Of a DNA stretch of 64,000 bases, positions 17,842 to 25,939 are shown in pieces. The stretch's first letter is position 1. Every line of letters begins with the position of its first letter. The notes below the pieces were generated by a model. It had not been told where the DNA came from. It did no database searches and worked only from the letters and a program-made list of their open reading frames with translations. Source of the DNA: Hydrogenobacter sp. T-8 (GTDB lineage Bacteria > Aquificota > Aquificia > Aquificales > Aquificaceae); the NCBI RefSeq assembly GCF_011006175.1, contig NZ_CP048795.1, forward strand, positions 1,666,491-1,730,490, written 5' to 3'. The translations under genes and the position numbers were made by a program.

Positions 17842-19019
17842 CGGTAAACCTCCGCCCTTATGTAGAGACTTTTTTTAGAAAGTTCAAGCTCAAGAAGGTT
17901 CATCCTAAGCTCCCACAGTTCTCTGTAGAGCCTGAGTATGTCCCTAAAGTCCGCCTTTCCAAAGGAATAGGAAACCTGAAGGGCTTTGAGTTCTCTTTCC
18001 TTTTCTCTCTTTAGCTCTTCTGTTAAGGATTGCAACTCCCTTATCCTTTCTTCCTCAATCCTTAGCGAGTTTATATCCCTTTTGACTTGAAGTCTAACCT
18101 TCTCCAGCTCTTGCTCCTTTGCCTTGAGGTCCTCTAACTTCTCAAGCACCATAAGGTTCTCTCTTCGAGACCTTCTAAGAGGAAGGCTTACGCTCGCCCT
18201 TAGACTGAACATATTGTCAAGCCCCGGTCTTATCATGTATTCCGCCATAAGCTCTAAGTCTGGCAAATATTCCACCTTCCTCCTTTCCAGCTCAGCCTTG
18301 AGCCTTTCCACCTCAGCCCATACTACTCTTAGGTAAGGGCTTTTATCTTCATCAATTTCTTTCAGGTCAATCTCTTCAATTGTTGGCTCTTCTCCCTTAA
18401 GCTCCATGCTTTTCCCCACAAGGCTATCAATTTCCGCTTTTATAAGCCTCCTCTCTTCCATTAGATTTTTTATTTCCCTTTCAACTCTAAGAGCCTCCGC
18501 CTTTAGAGAAAGAAGGTCAGAGAGGCTCGCCTTGCCGAGCTTGTAGTTTTCCTCAGTAAGCTTTTCAATAGACCTTATCTCAGAAAGTATGTTCCTTAAA
18601 AGGTCTTCTTTCTTTTTTGCGTATAGCCATTCAAGGTATTTCAACTTTATATCCCTTATAAGCTCTCTTCTCGCCAGCTCTTCCTGAAGTTTGAAAACCT
18701 CACCCTCCATCCTTGCAGTAAAAGATTCTCTCTCCCTTTTTACAGGAAGTATATACATCTGGCTTATTCCTATAGAAAAACTACTCATGGGCTCATACTT
18801 GCTTGGATAGGGTCTATTTATAGGGATGTTGTTAAAGCCAACAGAAATAGATGGGTTTGGAAGGCTCTTTGAGTACACTTCTCTGTATTCCGCAGACCTT
18901 TTCATATGTTTATAAGTTTTTAGTGTTGGTGAATTCTCAAGGGCATGTTTTATAAGTTCTTCAAGCTCTCCCGCTCTGGATAAGGAAATAATAAGGAGAG
19001 TGAATATCATTAAAAGCAT
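17838..19019 (-). CDS. cusC: TolC/CusC-family outer membrane efflux protein
   Basis: 393 residues with a signal peptide, then ELEELIKHALENSPTLKTYKHM and SLPNPSISVGFNNIP, the start of the TolC-family repeat. Long amphipathic helices (Lys/Glu-rich, about 100-200 and 290-370) follow. It forms the outer-membrane channel of the copper efflux complex. First gene of the operon: a near-consensus promoter (19027-19055) puts transcription start at the ATG. Residues 1-16 are the signal segment (LLMIFTLLIISLSRA). Confidence 0.85.
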   Translation of the reverse strand: MLLMIFTLLIISLSRAGELEELIKHALENSPTLKTYKHMKRSAEYREVYSKSLPNPSISVGFNNIPINRPYPSKYEPMSSFSIGISQMYILPVKRERESFTARMEGEVFKLQEELARRELIRDIKLKYLEWLYAKKKEDLLRNILSEIRSIEKLTEENYKLGKASLSDLLSLKAEALRVEREIKNLMEERRLIKAEIDSLVGKSMELKGEEPTIEEIDLKEIDEDKSPYLRVVWAEVERLKAELERRKVEYLPDLELMAEYMIRPGLDNMFSLRASVSLPLRRSRRENLMVLEKLEDLKAKEQELEKVRLQVKRDINSLRIEEERIRELQSLTEELKREKERELKALQVSYSFGKADFRDILRLYRELWELRMNLLELELSKKSLYIRAEVYR

Positions 19020-19026
19020 GCTTGGT

Positions 19027-19055
19027 ATTATAGGCTTGAGAATATTTTAATTCAA
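19027..19055 (-). promoter_or_regulatory. Promoter of the copper operon (leaderless type)
   Basis: On the minus strand TTGAAT (19055-19050), a 17-base spacer and TATAAT (19032-19027) form a near-consensus vegetative promoter. Seven bases separate TATAAT from ATG 19019, so the predicted +1 falls on the start codon. No Shine-Dalgarno site exists. I see no clear CueR or CsoR palindrome in the 46-base gap. Confidence 0.65.
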
Positions 19056-19065
19056 GACTTTTATT

Positions 19066-19344
19066 TCACTTTATTTTCACTTTATTTTTGTAGACAAAAA
19101 GCACAACTTTACCGTTAACTTTATCCTCTCTTAAAACACATATATGCGTAGTATCCTCCGTATAGCATTCATAGACCTCTCCCTTTTTTCTGTTAATGTA
19201 ATAAACCTTATCCTCAGCGTGGTCTTCTTTGCAAAACTCTTTGATATCAAAAACCCTTAATTCAATCTGAGCGTTTCTGTATCCATAAACAAGCCCAAGG
19301 AGAAAGGCAATGGACTTATCGCCTTTTGTGTCTATTCTTTGCAT
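19066..19344 (-). CDS. Hypothetical protein downstream of ftsZ
   Basis: 92 residues, soluble, not recognised. It begins MQRIDTKGDKSIAFLLGLVYGYRNAQIEL, is rich in charged residues and contains three Cys (positions about 38, 60 and 69). Beta-strand-like segments dominate the C-terminal half, which ends in a Lys-rich tail. It starts 2 bases after the ftsZ stop, so it is very probably translated from the division operon. AGGAGG inside the ftsZ end is somewhat far upstream. Reading frame and location support a real gene; function is unknown. Confidence 0.6.
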   Translation of the reverse strand: MQRIDTKGDKSIAFLLGLVYGYRNAQIELRVFDIKEFCKEDHAEDKVYYINRKKGEVYECYTEDTTHICVLREDKVNGKVVLFVYKNKVKIK

Positions 19345-19346
19345 GC

Positions 19347-20432
19347 TTATATTTTCTTCTTCCTCCTAAGGTAGGCTGGTATTTCCTCAATTTCTGGCTG
19401 GACAGGTTCTATTGTGGTTTCTGGAACTGCCTTCTTTATAGGTTCTTTGAACTCAGGCTTTTTAACCACCTTGAACTGTCCAAGGCTTTGGGCGTTTTCA
19501 AAATCTGTGGCAACCACAGCCACCCTCATAAAGTTCTCCTTGCTGTTTTCAAGCATGGCACCAAAGATTATGAGGGCATCCTCATGAGCGGTCTCTCTTA
19601 TCCTACTTATGGTTTCCTCAACTTCTCTAAAGGGCACATCCTCGCTTACCCAGAGGGTTACAAGAAGCCTCCTTGCACCTTGTATACTATTGCCTTCAAG
19701 CAGAGGACTGCTTATGGCTTGCTCTACCGCATAGTCTCTCCTTCCGTCCCCTTTACCTTCACCCATACCTATAAGGGCAAGACCACCCTTTTCCATAACC
19801 GTTTTCACATCCGCAAAGTCCACATTTATAAGAGCAGGAGTAACCACTATACTGGTTATACCCATAACCGCCTTAGAGAGCACATCATCCACCATTTTAA
19901 AGGCATCCCTTATGCTAAAGTTTCTATCCGCCATCTCTACCAGTTTTTGATTGTTCACCACTATGTAGGTATCCACCACATCCCTAAGTTTTTCCAAACC
20001 TTCATTGGCTACCTGCATTCTCTTTGGTCCTTCAAAGTTAAAGGGTTTTGTAACCACAGCCACCGTGAGTATACCCATATCCTTAGCTATCTCTGCTATT
20101 ATGGGTGCAGCGCCAGTCCCTGTTCCTCCACCAAGACCACTGGCTATAAAAAGCATGTCTGTGTTTCTTAGGATCTCTCTTATCTTATCCGCATCTTCAA
20201 GTGCTGCCTGCTCTCCTATCTCTGGCTTTGCACCAGCACCAAGACCTTTTGTGACCTTTTCCCCTATCTGTATTTTGTTGGGAACTGCAAGAGAAGCGAG
20301 ATGCTGGACATCTGTGTTTATCACAAAAAGGTCTACCCCCTCTATACCCTCGAGATACATCCTGTTTACCGCATTGGAGCCGCCGCCCCCAACTCCAAAG
20401 ACCTTTATTCTGGTAGGGTTCAAGGCTTCCAT
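19347..20432 (-). CDS. ftsZ: Cell division GTPase FtsZ
   Basis: 361-residue tubulin homologue that polymerises into the division ring. It starts IKVFGVGGGGSNAVNRM, has the tubulin signature GLGGGTGTGAAP (near 105), a T7-loop NVDFADVK, and ends with the conserved C-terminal peptide IPAYLRRKKK that binds FtsA. Strong ribosome site GGAGGAGAG before the ATG. It lies 16 bases after ftsA in the usual order ftsQ-ftsA-ftsZ. Confidence 0.97.
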   Translation of the reverse strand: MEALNPTRIKVFGVGGGGSNAVNRMYLEGIEGVDLFVINTDVQHLASLAVPNKIQIGEKVTKGLGAGAKPEIGEQAALEDADKIREILRNTDMLFIASGLGGGTGTGAAPIIAEIAKDMGILTVAVVTKPFNFEGPKRMQVANEGLEKLRDVVDTYIVVNNQKLVEMADRNFSIRDAFKMVDDVLSKAVMGITSIVVTPALINVDFADVKTVMEKGGLALIGMGEGKGDGRRDYAVEQAISSPLLEGNSIQGARRLLVTLWVSEDVPFREVEETISRIRETAHEDALIIFGAMLENSKENFMRVAVVATDFENAQSLGQFKVVKKPEFKEPIKKAVPETTIEPVQPEIEEIPAYLRRKKKI

Positions 20433-20448
20433 ATCTCTCCTCCTTAGT

Positions 20449-21702
20449 TCACATTATATCCTTAAAAAAGGCTTTGAACCTCGTTATAAGGTTTGAAAGG
20501 TTAAAGTTATTCTCTGTGGTCTTCTCCTTCCCCTTCTGCAATGTTCCTCTCTTTTCAAGAGCAAGCTCTCTGTGAGCCAACTTAACAAGCCCTACCGCTA
20601 CCGCATAAGCTGGGTCTTGAACCTTTTCCTTTAGACCTATCACACCCATAGGATAGCCTATCCTTACAGGAAGGTCGAAGTATCTCTCAAGAAACTCCCG
20701 CATGCCTGCCAACTTTGCAGAACCACCTGTTATAACCACGCCCGCATGGAGCGAGTCTAAGTTTACTCCCTGAGCGTTCAAATAATCCGCCACCTTTTCC
20801 ATAATCTCTTCAAGCCTTATTTGTATGACCTCAGCGAGTTGTCTTCTACTTACGGTAACTTCCTTTTCTTCACCCCTGGGCTTTATCTTTATCCTCTCTG
20901 TTTCATTTACCGCATCCGCTAAGGCATAACCATTTTCTATCTTTACCCTTTCAGCCTGCTCTATGTTTATCTTCATAAAATGTGCAATGTCCTTTGTTAT
21001 ATTAACACCACCCATAGGAATACATCCGGTGGTAAGTATAGAACCCTCAGAAAAAACCACAAAGTTTGTGAGTCCCGCACCCATATCCATCATAAGCACC
21101 CCTTCCTCCTTCTCCTCATAGCTAAGCACCGCTTCCGCACCCGCAAGAGGGGACAAAAACCTACCCGCTATATCCACACCAGCGTTAGCTACCACCTTTT
21201 CTATATTTTTTAGAAGACTCGTCCCTATCTTTACCACATGTACTTCTGCGGACATCTTTGAACCAAGGAGACCCACCGGGTCTATTACGCCCTCTTGCTC
21301 ATCCAATATAAACTTCCTCGGTATAGCACTGAGTATTTCATAACCTTCCTCCTTTGAACGCATTATGGCTCTATCTATTAGCCTCTCTATGTGCGTATAG
21401 TCTATTTCTACAGGCTGAGAGGATATGCTTACCGTATCCCTTTCGTTCTGGCTTTTTAGGGTTGGACCAGAAATACCAAGGACAACGGTTGATAGCTTTA
21501 TACCAGACATTTCTTGAGCCTCTTTGATTGCATTAAGAACCGAGTTTACCGCAAGGTCAAGGCGGGTAACATAGCCCCTATCTATGCCCTTTGAAGGACT
21601 TTCGCCTATGCCAATGATATGAACATCGCCGTAGCTATCTATCTCACCCACAAGAGCTACTACCTTACTGGTTCCTATGTCAAGGGCTGTTATGAGCTTC
21701 AT
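20449..21702 (-). CDS. ftsA: Cell division protein FtsA
   Basis: 417-residue actin-like ATPase that tethers FtsZ to the membrane. It starts LITALDIGTSKVVALVGEI (phosphate 1 motif), has MDMGAGLTNFVVF (phosphate 2) and VVITGGSAKLAGM (adenosine motif), and ends in the amphipathic membrane-targeting helix LITRFKAFFKDIM. It overlaps ftsQ by 4 bases. Confidence 0.96.
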   Translation of the reverse strand: MKLITALDIGTSKVVALVGEIDSYGDVHIIGIGESPSKGIDRGYVTRLDLAVNSVLNAIKEAQEMSGIKLSTVVLGISGPTLKSQNERDTVSISSQPVEIDYTHIERLIDRAIMRSKEEGYEILSAIPRKFILDEQEGVIDPVGLLGSKMSAEVHVVKIGTSLLKNIEKVVANAGVDIAGRFLSPLAGAEAVLSYEEKEEGVLMMDMGAGLTNFVVFSEGSILTTGCIPMGGVNITKDIAHFMKINIEQAERVKIENGYALADAVNETERIKIKPRGEEKEVTVSRRQLAEVIQIRLEEIMEKVADYLNAQGVNLDSLHAGVVITGGSAKLAGMREFLERYFDLPVRIGYPMGVIGLKEKVQDPAYAVAVGLVKLAHRELALEKRGTLQKGKEKTTENNFNLSNLITRFKAFFKDIM

Positions 21703-22421
21703 TTTACCTTTCCACCTCTTATTATTACTAAACCCTCCATATTTAAGTCTAACTCTTTTGTGTTCATATCAATATTATAAACTTTGAAGACATTGGTCAA
21801 CTTCTCCACTACCCGCTTGTCCAGAAGAAATATAGGAGGCATGGTTATCTTTAATCCATCTTCGGTATATGCTACCGTATTCAGGTTCGTTATGTAGATT
21901 TCTCCAAGGTTTCCTCCAGTTAGCTCAATTAACATATCTAATTTACTAAAGTTTTTCTTTATAAGTTCAATGTCATGGGTATACACCAAGGGTTTAGCAA
22001 CTTTCATATATTGTGATTGGAACACAGTGCCGTTTTTATCAAAGAAATATACAATATCGTCTTTAATAACGGTGATAATTGGCTTTCTTTCTTCGATAAA
22101 TATTTTTAATTCTACTCCCCTACTGCTAAAAACTCTATCTATCTTCACACTACTAACTGAGTTTCCAGTTCTACTATTTAGGTTTTTTAACAGAGTTGTG
22201 CTGTCAATGAACAACCAGTTATTTTTGAATTTTTTTATCTCGTCAACTACAATCTCAGATGGTATGGTTTTAAGACCTTCTATGTGTAGAGCTTTTATTT
22301 TGAAAAATTCTATGTTGTCAGTAAAGTAAGGGAAAAAGAAACCAGAAAGACCCATTGAAAAAAGCCACAGGACAGAAAGAATATAACCGAGCCATTTTCC
22401 CCGTCTCCCATCTTTTTTCAT
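21699..22421 (-). CDS. ftsQ: Cell division protein FtsQ/DivIB
   Basis: 240 residues: a short basic N-terminus, one transmembrane helix (about 10-32), then a POTRA domain (FFKIKALHIEGLKTIPSEIVVDEIKKF) and the FtsQ beta domain (VSSVKIDRVFSSRGVELKIFIEERKPI). It is a membrane scaffold of the divisome facing the periplasm. Sequence similarity is carried mainly by the POTRA domain; position between ddl and ftsA makes the call firm. Locally more AT-rich than its neighbours. Confidence 0.88.
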   Translation of the reverse strand: MKKDGRRGKWLGYILSVLWLFSMGLSGFFFPYFTDNIEFFKIKALHIEGLKTIPSEIVVDEIKKFKNNWLFIDSTTLLKNLNSRTGNSVSSVKIDRVFSSRGVELKIFIEERKPIITVIKDDIVYFFDKNGTVFQSQYMKVAKPLVYTHDIELIKKNFSKLDMLIELTGGNLGEIYITNLNTVAYTEDGLKITMPPIFLLDKRVVEKLTNVFKVYNIDMNTKELDLNMEGLVIIRGGKVK

Positions 22422-22423
22422 GA

Positions 22424-23293
22424 CTAAAATAATAACATATTTATCAATCCCTTAAAATCAATCCCTACCCTTTTGCAAGCCATGGGGAAAAGGCTCAGTT
22501 CTGTCAAGCCAGGTATTGTGTTCACTTCTAAGAGGTAGGGAGTCCCGTCCTTGCCTACCCTAAAGTCCACTCTTGAAAGGTCTTTGAGTTCAAGAGACTT
22601 GTGGGCAAGAAGGGCGATTTCTTGGAGTTTTTGGGTGAGGTCTTCGTCCTCCACAAAAAGGTATTCTGTCATACCCTTTGTATATTTACTTTCATAGTCA
22701 TAAACTCCCTTCCTCGGTCTTATCTCTATGGGTGGAAGTGCTCTTTCTTTCAATATCCCTACAGTAATATCCTTCCCCTCTATGTATTCTTCCACCATAA
22801 CCTTTTTTGAGATTTTAAAACATTTCTTTATGGCTTCTTCTGCTTCTTTTTGGTCTTTTACCACAAATAGCCCAACGCTTGAGCCTTGGTCTGCGGGCTT
22901 TACAACTGCAGGATAGATGTCCCAATTTAGTTCCTCCTTTTCATCTCTTATGCAGACCCACTTTGGCACTTTTATACCATGAAAGGAAAGGACTTTTTTT
23001 GTTATATCCTTATCCATAGCAATACTGCTTCCAAGGATACCAGAGCCCACATAAGGAATTCCAAGTATGTCAAGAAGCCCTTGCACTCTTCCATCCTCTC
23101 CATAAGGACCATGAAGAGCTATAAATACCTTGTCAGGCTTTGTTTCTCTTAGCTTTTCGCAAAGGTCTTCTGTCAGGTCTAAGGCTATGGCTTCATGTCC
23201 AAGCTCTTGGAGTGCCTTTAATACCGCCTGACCGCTCTTGAGAGATATTTCACGCTCCGCAGACCTTCCACCCATAAGCACCACAACCTTCAA
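22424..23293 (-). CDS. ddl: D-alanine-D-alanine ligase
   Basis: 289-residue ATP-grasp enzyme joining two D-Ala for peptidoglycan. It has VLMGGRSAEREISLKSG at the start, ALHGPYGEDGRVQGLLDILGIPYVGSG, VKPADQGSSVGL (ATP binding) and DFRVGKDGTPYLLEVNTIPGLT (metal-binding end). The start is an unusual TTG at 23293, backed by AGGAGGTAAGG at good distance. It overlaps the 3' end of murB by 44 bases, so the ddl ribosome site lies inside murB. Confidence 0.94.
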   Translation of the reverse strand: MKVVVLMGGRSAEREISLKSGQAVLKALQELGHEAIALDLTEDLCEKLRETKPDKVFIALHGPYGEDGRVQGLLDILGIPYVGSGILGSSIAMDKDITKKVLSFHGIKVPKWVCIRDEKEELNWDIYPAVVKPADQGSSVGLFVVKDQKEAEEAIKKCFKISKKVMVEEYIEGKDITVGILKERALPPIEIRPRKGVYDYESKYTKGMTEYLFVEDEDLTQKLQEIALLAHKSLELKDLSRVDFRVGKDGTPYLLEVNTIPGLTELSLFPMACKRVGIDFKGLINMLLF

Positions 23294-24143
23294 CGAGCCT
23301 TACCTCCTCTTCCAAGAGTATGCCAAAATTCTCAAAAACCTTCTTTTTTGCCTCTTGTATTATTTTAACCACTTGCTTATAGCTTCCTTTTCCAAGGTTT
23401 ACGAGGAAGTTGGCATGTAGCTCAGAAAAGGCTATATCTCCCATTCTGTAGCCCTTCATCCCCACCTTTTCTAAGAGCCTTCCCGCATATTCACCTTGAG
23501 GGTTTTTAAAGGTAGAGCCACTTGTTGGCATGTTTATAGGCTGGGTCTGTTTTCTTTTTCTCCTTATCCTCTCAAACTCTTCCTCTACGCTATGCTTAGT
23601 GGTTGGCACTTTAAAGGTAGCCATAAGCACTATTCCAAGCTCGGGAAAGGGAGATTTTCTATAAGAAAAGTGCAGGTCTTCCTTCCTTGCACTCTGAAGC
23701 CTTCCCTCCCAATCCATAAAGACCACCTCCACAAGATGCTGACTTATTTCGTATCCAAAAGCCCCAGCGTTCATGGCAACTGCACCGCCCACCGTGGCTG
23801 GAAAGCCCCCAAGCCTATAAAAGCCCTCAAGGTTCTCCTCAAGAGAAAGTTTAACAAGCTCAGACAAAGGTGTGCCAGCTTTAGCCCTTATTAAAAAGTA
23901 TTCGTCTCTATTCTCTATCTCAATCCCCCTGAGATTAACAGTGCTTAAGACTAAACCATCAAAGTCTCCAAAAATAGTATTTGCTCCCCTACCAAGAGGA
24001 AAAACCTCAAGACCCTTATCCTGTGCAAAGAATATCACATGCTTTAACTCTTCTTCATCCATAGGCTGGCTAAAATAGCTTGCAATACCGCCCACTTTTA
24101 TGGTAGTAAAGGGTGAGAGTTTTATATTCTTTTCAATAACCAT
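23250..24143 (-). CDS. murB: UDP-N-acetylenolpyruvoylglucosamine reductase
   Basis: FAD-dependent reductase making UDP-MurNAc. About 297 residues. FAD-binding parts include LGRGANTIFGDFDGLVLS and YRLGGFPATVGGAVAMNAGAFGYEI. The catalytic region has SGSTFKNPQGEYAGRLLEKVG followed by SELHANFLVNLG, the short type of MurB. ATG 24143 is chosen; an in-frame TTG at 24161 would add six residues and overlap the upstream gene. Neither has a clear ribosome site, so coupling with the upstream gene is likely. Confidence 0.92.
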   Translation of the reverse strand: MVIEKNIKLSPFTTIKVGGIASYFSQPMDEEELKHVIFFAQDKGLEVFPLGRGANTIFGDFDGLVLSTVNLRGIEIENRDEYFLIRAKAGTPLSELVKLSLEENLEGFYRLGGFPATVGGAVAMNAGAFGYEISQHLVEVVFMDWEGRLQSARKEDLHFSYRKSPFPELGIVLMATFKVPTTKHSVEEEFERIRRKRKQTQPINMPTSGSTFKNPQGEYAGRLLEKVGMKGYRMGDIAFSELHANFLVNLGKGSYKQVVKIIQEAKKKVFENFGILLEEEVRLVEGCGAYGWKVCGA

Positions 24144-24145
24144 AT

Positions 24146-24721
24146 TTAAAGCATTATCCAATAAACAAAACCTGCAGTCAAGGGCACGGTGAAGTTGTCG
24201 TCAAGCCTAAGGGGTAAAGCCTCCACAATGGCGGAGAAAAGCGATACCGATAGGGCTTTCCACAGTCCTATAAAGGGCAAAAGCACAAAAAAACTTGATA
24301 AAAGGAAAGCAAGCATGCCCTCAAGGCTTCTGTCTCCTATCTTTCTTCTGCCACACCTTATTCCCACTATGCTGGCAAAGGCGTCACCTACCGCAAGCAC
24401 CACCACAGATACCATAGCAGGCTCCTTTCCAAAGAGCAGAAAGACCATGAATATCCCAAGGCTTGCCCACAGAGCCTGTATTCCCGGTCTTGAGTAGTTT
24501 TTCTCTCTTTCAAGTTTGTAAACAAACCTATAGTAAAAAGCCAGCCTTTCCTTGCCAACGCCCAAGACAGTTAGCAGGTTTAACCCTATCACAAGGGCAA
24601 AAACCAGCAGAGTTATAATGCTTGGAAGATAGTTCAAAGGTAAAAGCCAGAGGAGCAATGCAAAAAGATGAAAGACCTTTCTTCTTGTCTCTAAATCCTC
24701 TATAATTTCTCTTATGTTCAT
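24146..24721 (-). CDS. Dolichol/phytol kinase-like membrane protein
   Basis: 191 residues with five or six hydrophobic segments. The motif LAVGDAFASIVGIRCGRRKIGDRSLEG is typical of CTP-dependent lipid kinases of the SEC59/VTE5 family, which phosphorylate polyprenols such as dolichol or phytol. Next to murB and ddl, it may recycle or make a polyprenyl phosphate carrier (inference). Its ATG at 24721 overlaps the divergent hydrolase gene start by 8 bases. No ribosome site or promoter is obvious, so the true start could be internal. Confidence 0.7.
   Translation of the reverse strand: MNIREIIEDLETRRKVFHLFALLLWLLPLNYLPSIITLLVFALVIGLNLLTVLGVGKERLAFYYRFVYKLEREKNYSRPGIQALWASLGIFMVFLLFGKEPAMVSVVVLAVGDAFASIVGIRCGRRKIGDRSLEGMLAFLLSSFFVLLPFIGLWKALSVSLFSAIVEALPLRLDDNFTVPLTAGFVYWIML
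24701..24716 (+). promoter_or_regulatory. -10 box 7 bases before the hydrolase start
   Basis: TATAAT at 24701-24706 is followed by 7 bases and ATG 24714, almost the same string as before thrB (TATAAT, a TTTCT-containing spacer, ATG). No Shine-Dalgarno site. The box lies inside the divergent lipid kinase-like gene. The -35 region is weak. Confidence 0.45.
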
Positions 24722-25397
24722 CTATGAGCCTACCAACCCTGAGGTTATTTTAATACACCTTCATGGATTTGCCAGTAATGTGAGGGGTAGTAAGATTGAG
24801 GTTCTAAAAGAGAGAAGCCTCCGTGGCAGGTTTTCCTTCTTTGCCATGGATATGGACTACCAGACAACTACCACAAGCAGAGTTCTTGAGGTATTGGATG
24901 CCCTTGTAAAGGGCTTTTCTCAGAAGTTCTCCACCCTGTGGCTCTCTGGAAGCTCCCACGGTGGGTATGTGTCCCTTAACTACCTTAAGTTTTACAAGCC
25001 CGAAAGGGTAAGTAAAGTTTTTCTCTTTGCCCCCTCTTACTCTACCTTGGGGCTTACCCTAAGGGAAGTGGGAGAAGACAGATGCAAGAGATGGTTGGAG
25101 GGCAGGGAAGAGCTTAGCTTTACAGAGTGTGAAACAGGACTTGAGATAACCATACACAAGGACTTTGCGGTGGACATCCTTCAAAGGGGCTATGAGATAA
25201 TAAGGGATGGTGAGGTGAACTTTCCCTCAGAACTGCCCTACGAGCTGTATGTGTTTCATGGCACACAAGACAATATGGTGCCAATAGAACACTCAAGGCT
25301 TTTTGCAAGCAAGGTAAAAGTTAAGGAGTTTCTTGAGCTTGAGGATGACCACAGACTTAGCAAGACTTTCAAGGGGCTTGTGGAAAAATATCTGTAA
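24714..25397 (+). CDS. Alpha/beta hydrolase (esterase-like)
   Basis: 227-residue soluble hydrolase. It has HLHGFASNVRGSK (oxyanion region), a nucleophile elbow LSGSSHGGYVSL (Ser near residue 83), an acid in FHGTQDNMVP, and the His in DDHRL near the end, so a full catalytic triad is visible. The size and order resemble YqiA-type esterases. Substrate unknown. The start codon overlaps that of the divergent gene by 8 bases. Confidence 0.75.
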   Translation: MFIYEPTNPEVILIHLHGFASNVRGSKIEVLKERSLRGRFSFFAMDMDYQTTTTSRVLEVLDALVKGFSQKFSTLWLSGSSHGGYVSLNYLKFYKPERVSKVFLFAPSYSTLGLTLREVGEDRCKRWLEGREELSFTECETGLEITIHKDFAVDILQRGYEIIRDGEVNFPSELPYELYVFHGTQDNMVPIEHSRLFASKVKVKEFLELEDDHRLSKTFKGLVEKYL

Positions 25398-25477
25398 GCC
25401 ATATCTTTGATAAAGGTCATAGCAACTTCGGTCAAAACTATCATATTCTATTTCATCAATGTTAAGGAGGTGTTAAG

Positions 25478-25939
25478 ATGTTTGAATACAGCGAGAAGGT
25501 GCTGGACCACTTTTTGAACCCGCGTAATGTGGGTGTGCTTGAGGATGCCAACGCCATAGGGCAGTGTGGCAATCCAGCCTGTGGCGACGCCATGCTGTTT
25601 ACCCTCAAGGTCAACCCAGAGAACGATGTTATAGAGGATGTGAGGTTTAAAACCTTTGGCTGTGGCTCTGCCATTGCGGTCTCCTCTCAGCTTACAGAGA
25701 TGATAAAGGGTAAACCCATCAGCTACGCCTTAAACCTCACCTACAAAGACATCTTTGATGAGCTGGGTGGACTTCCTCCGCAGAAGATACACTGCACTAA
25801 CCTTGGACTTGAGACACTTCATGTAGCCATAAAGGACTACCTCCTTAAGCAGGGAAGGGTAGAAGAGGCTATGCGTATACCGGACTGTTACGAGGAGGAA
25901 GAGGAAGAAAGCAGGGAATTTGAATTCTTGTCCACATGA
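25478..25939 (+). CDS. iscU: Iron-sulfur cluster scaffold IscU/NifU-like
   Basis: 153-residue scaffold on which Fe-S clusters are built. Three cluster Cys are visible: NPACGDAM, FGCGSAIA and IHCTNLG. The C-terminal extension after residue 125 is acidic (EEEEEESREFEFL), as in the Aquifex protein. AAGGAGGTG precedes the ATG. No iscS is adjacent. The genes that follow (PP-loop thiolase, tusA, nfu) suggest that this operon links cluster assembly and sulfur transfer. Confidence 0.9.
   Translation: MFEYSEKVLDHFLNPRNVGVLEDANAIGQCGNPACGDAMLFTLKVNPENDVIEDVRFKTFGCGSAIAVSSQLTEMIKGKPISYALNLTYKDIFDELGGLPPQKIHCTNLGLETLHVAIKDYLLKQGRVEEAMRIPDCYEEEEEESREFEFLST

Noticed and set aside
19326-20171. 281-residue plus-strand ORF
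   Set aside because: Antisense shadow of ftsZ with an implausible Tyr/His-rich composition.
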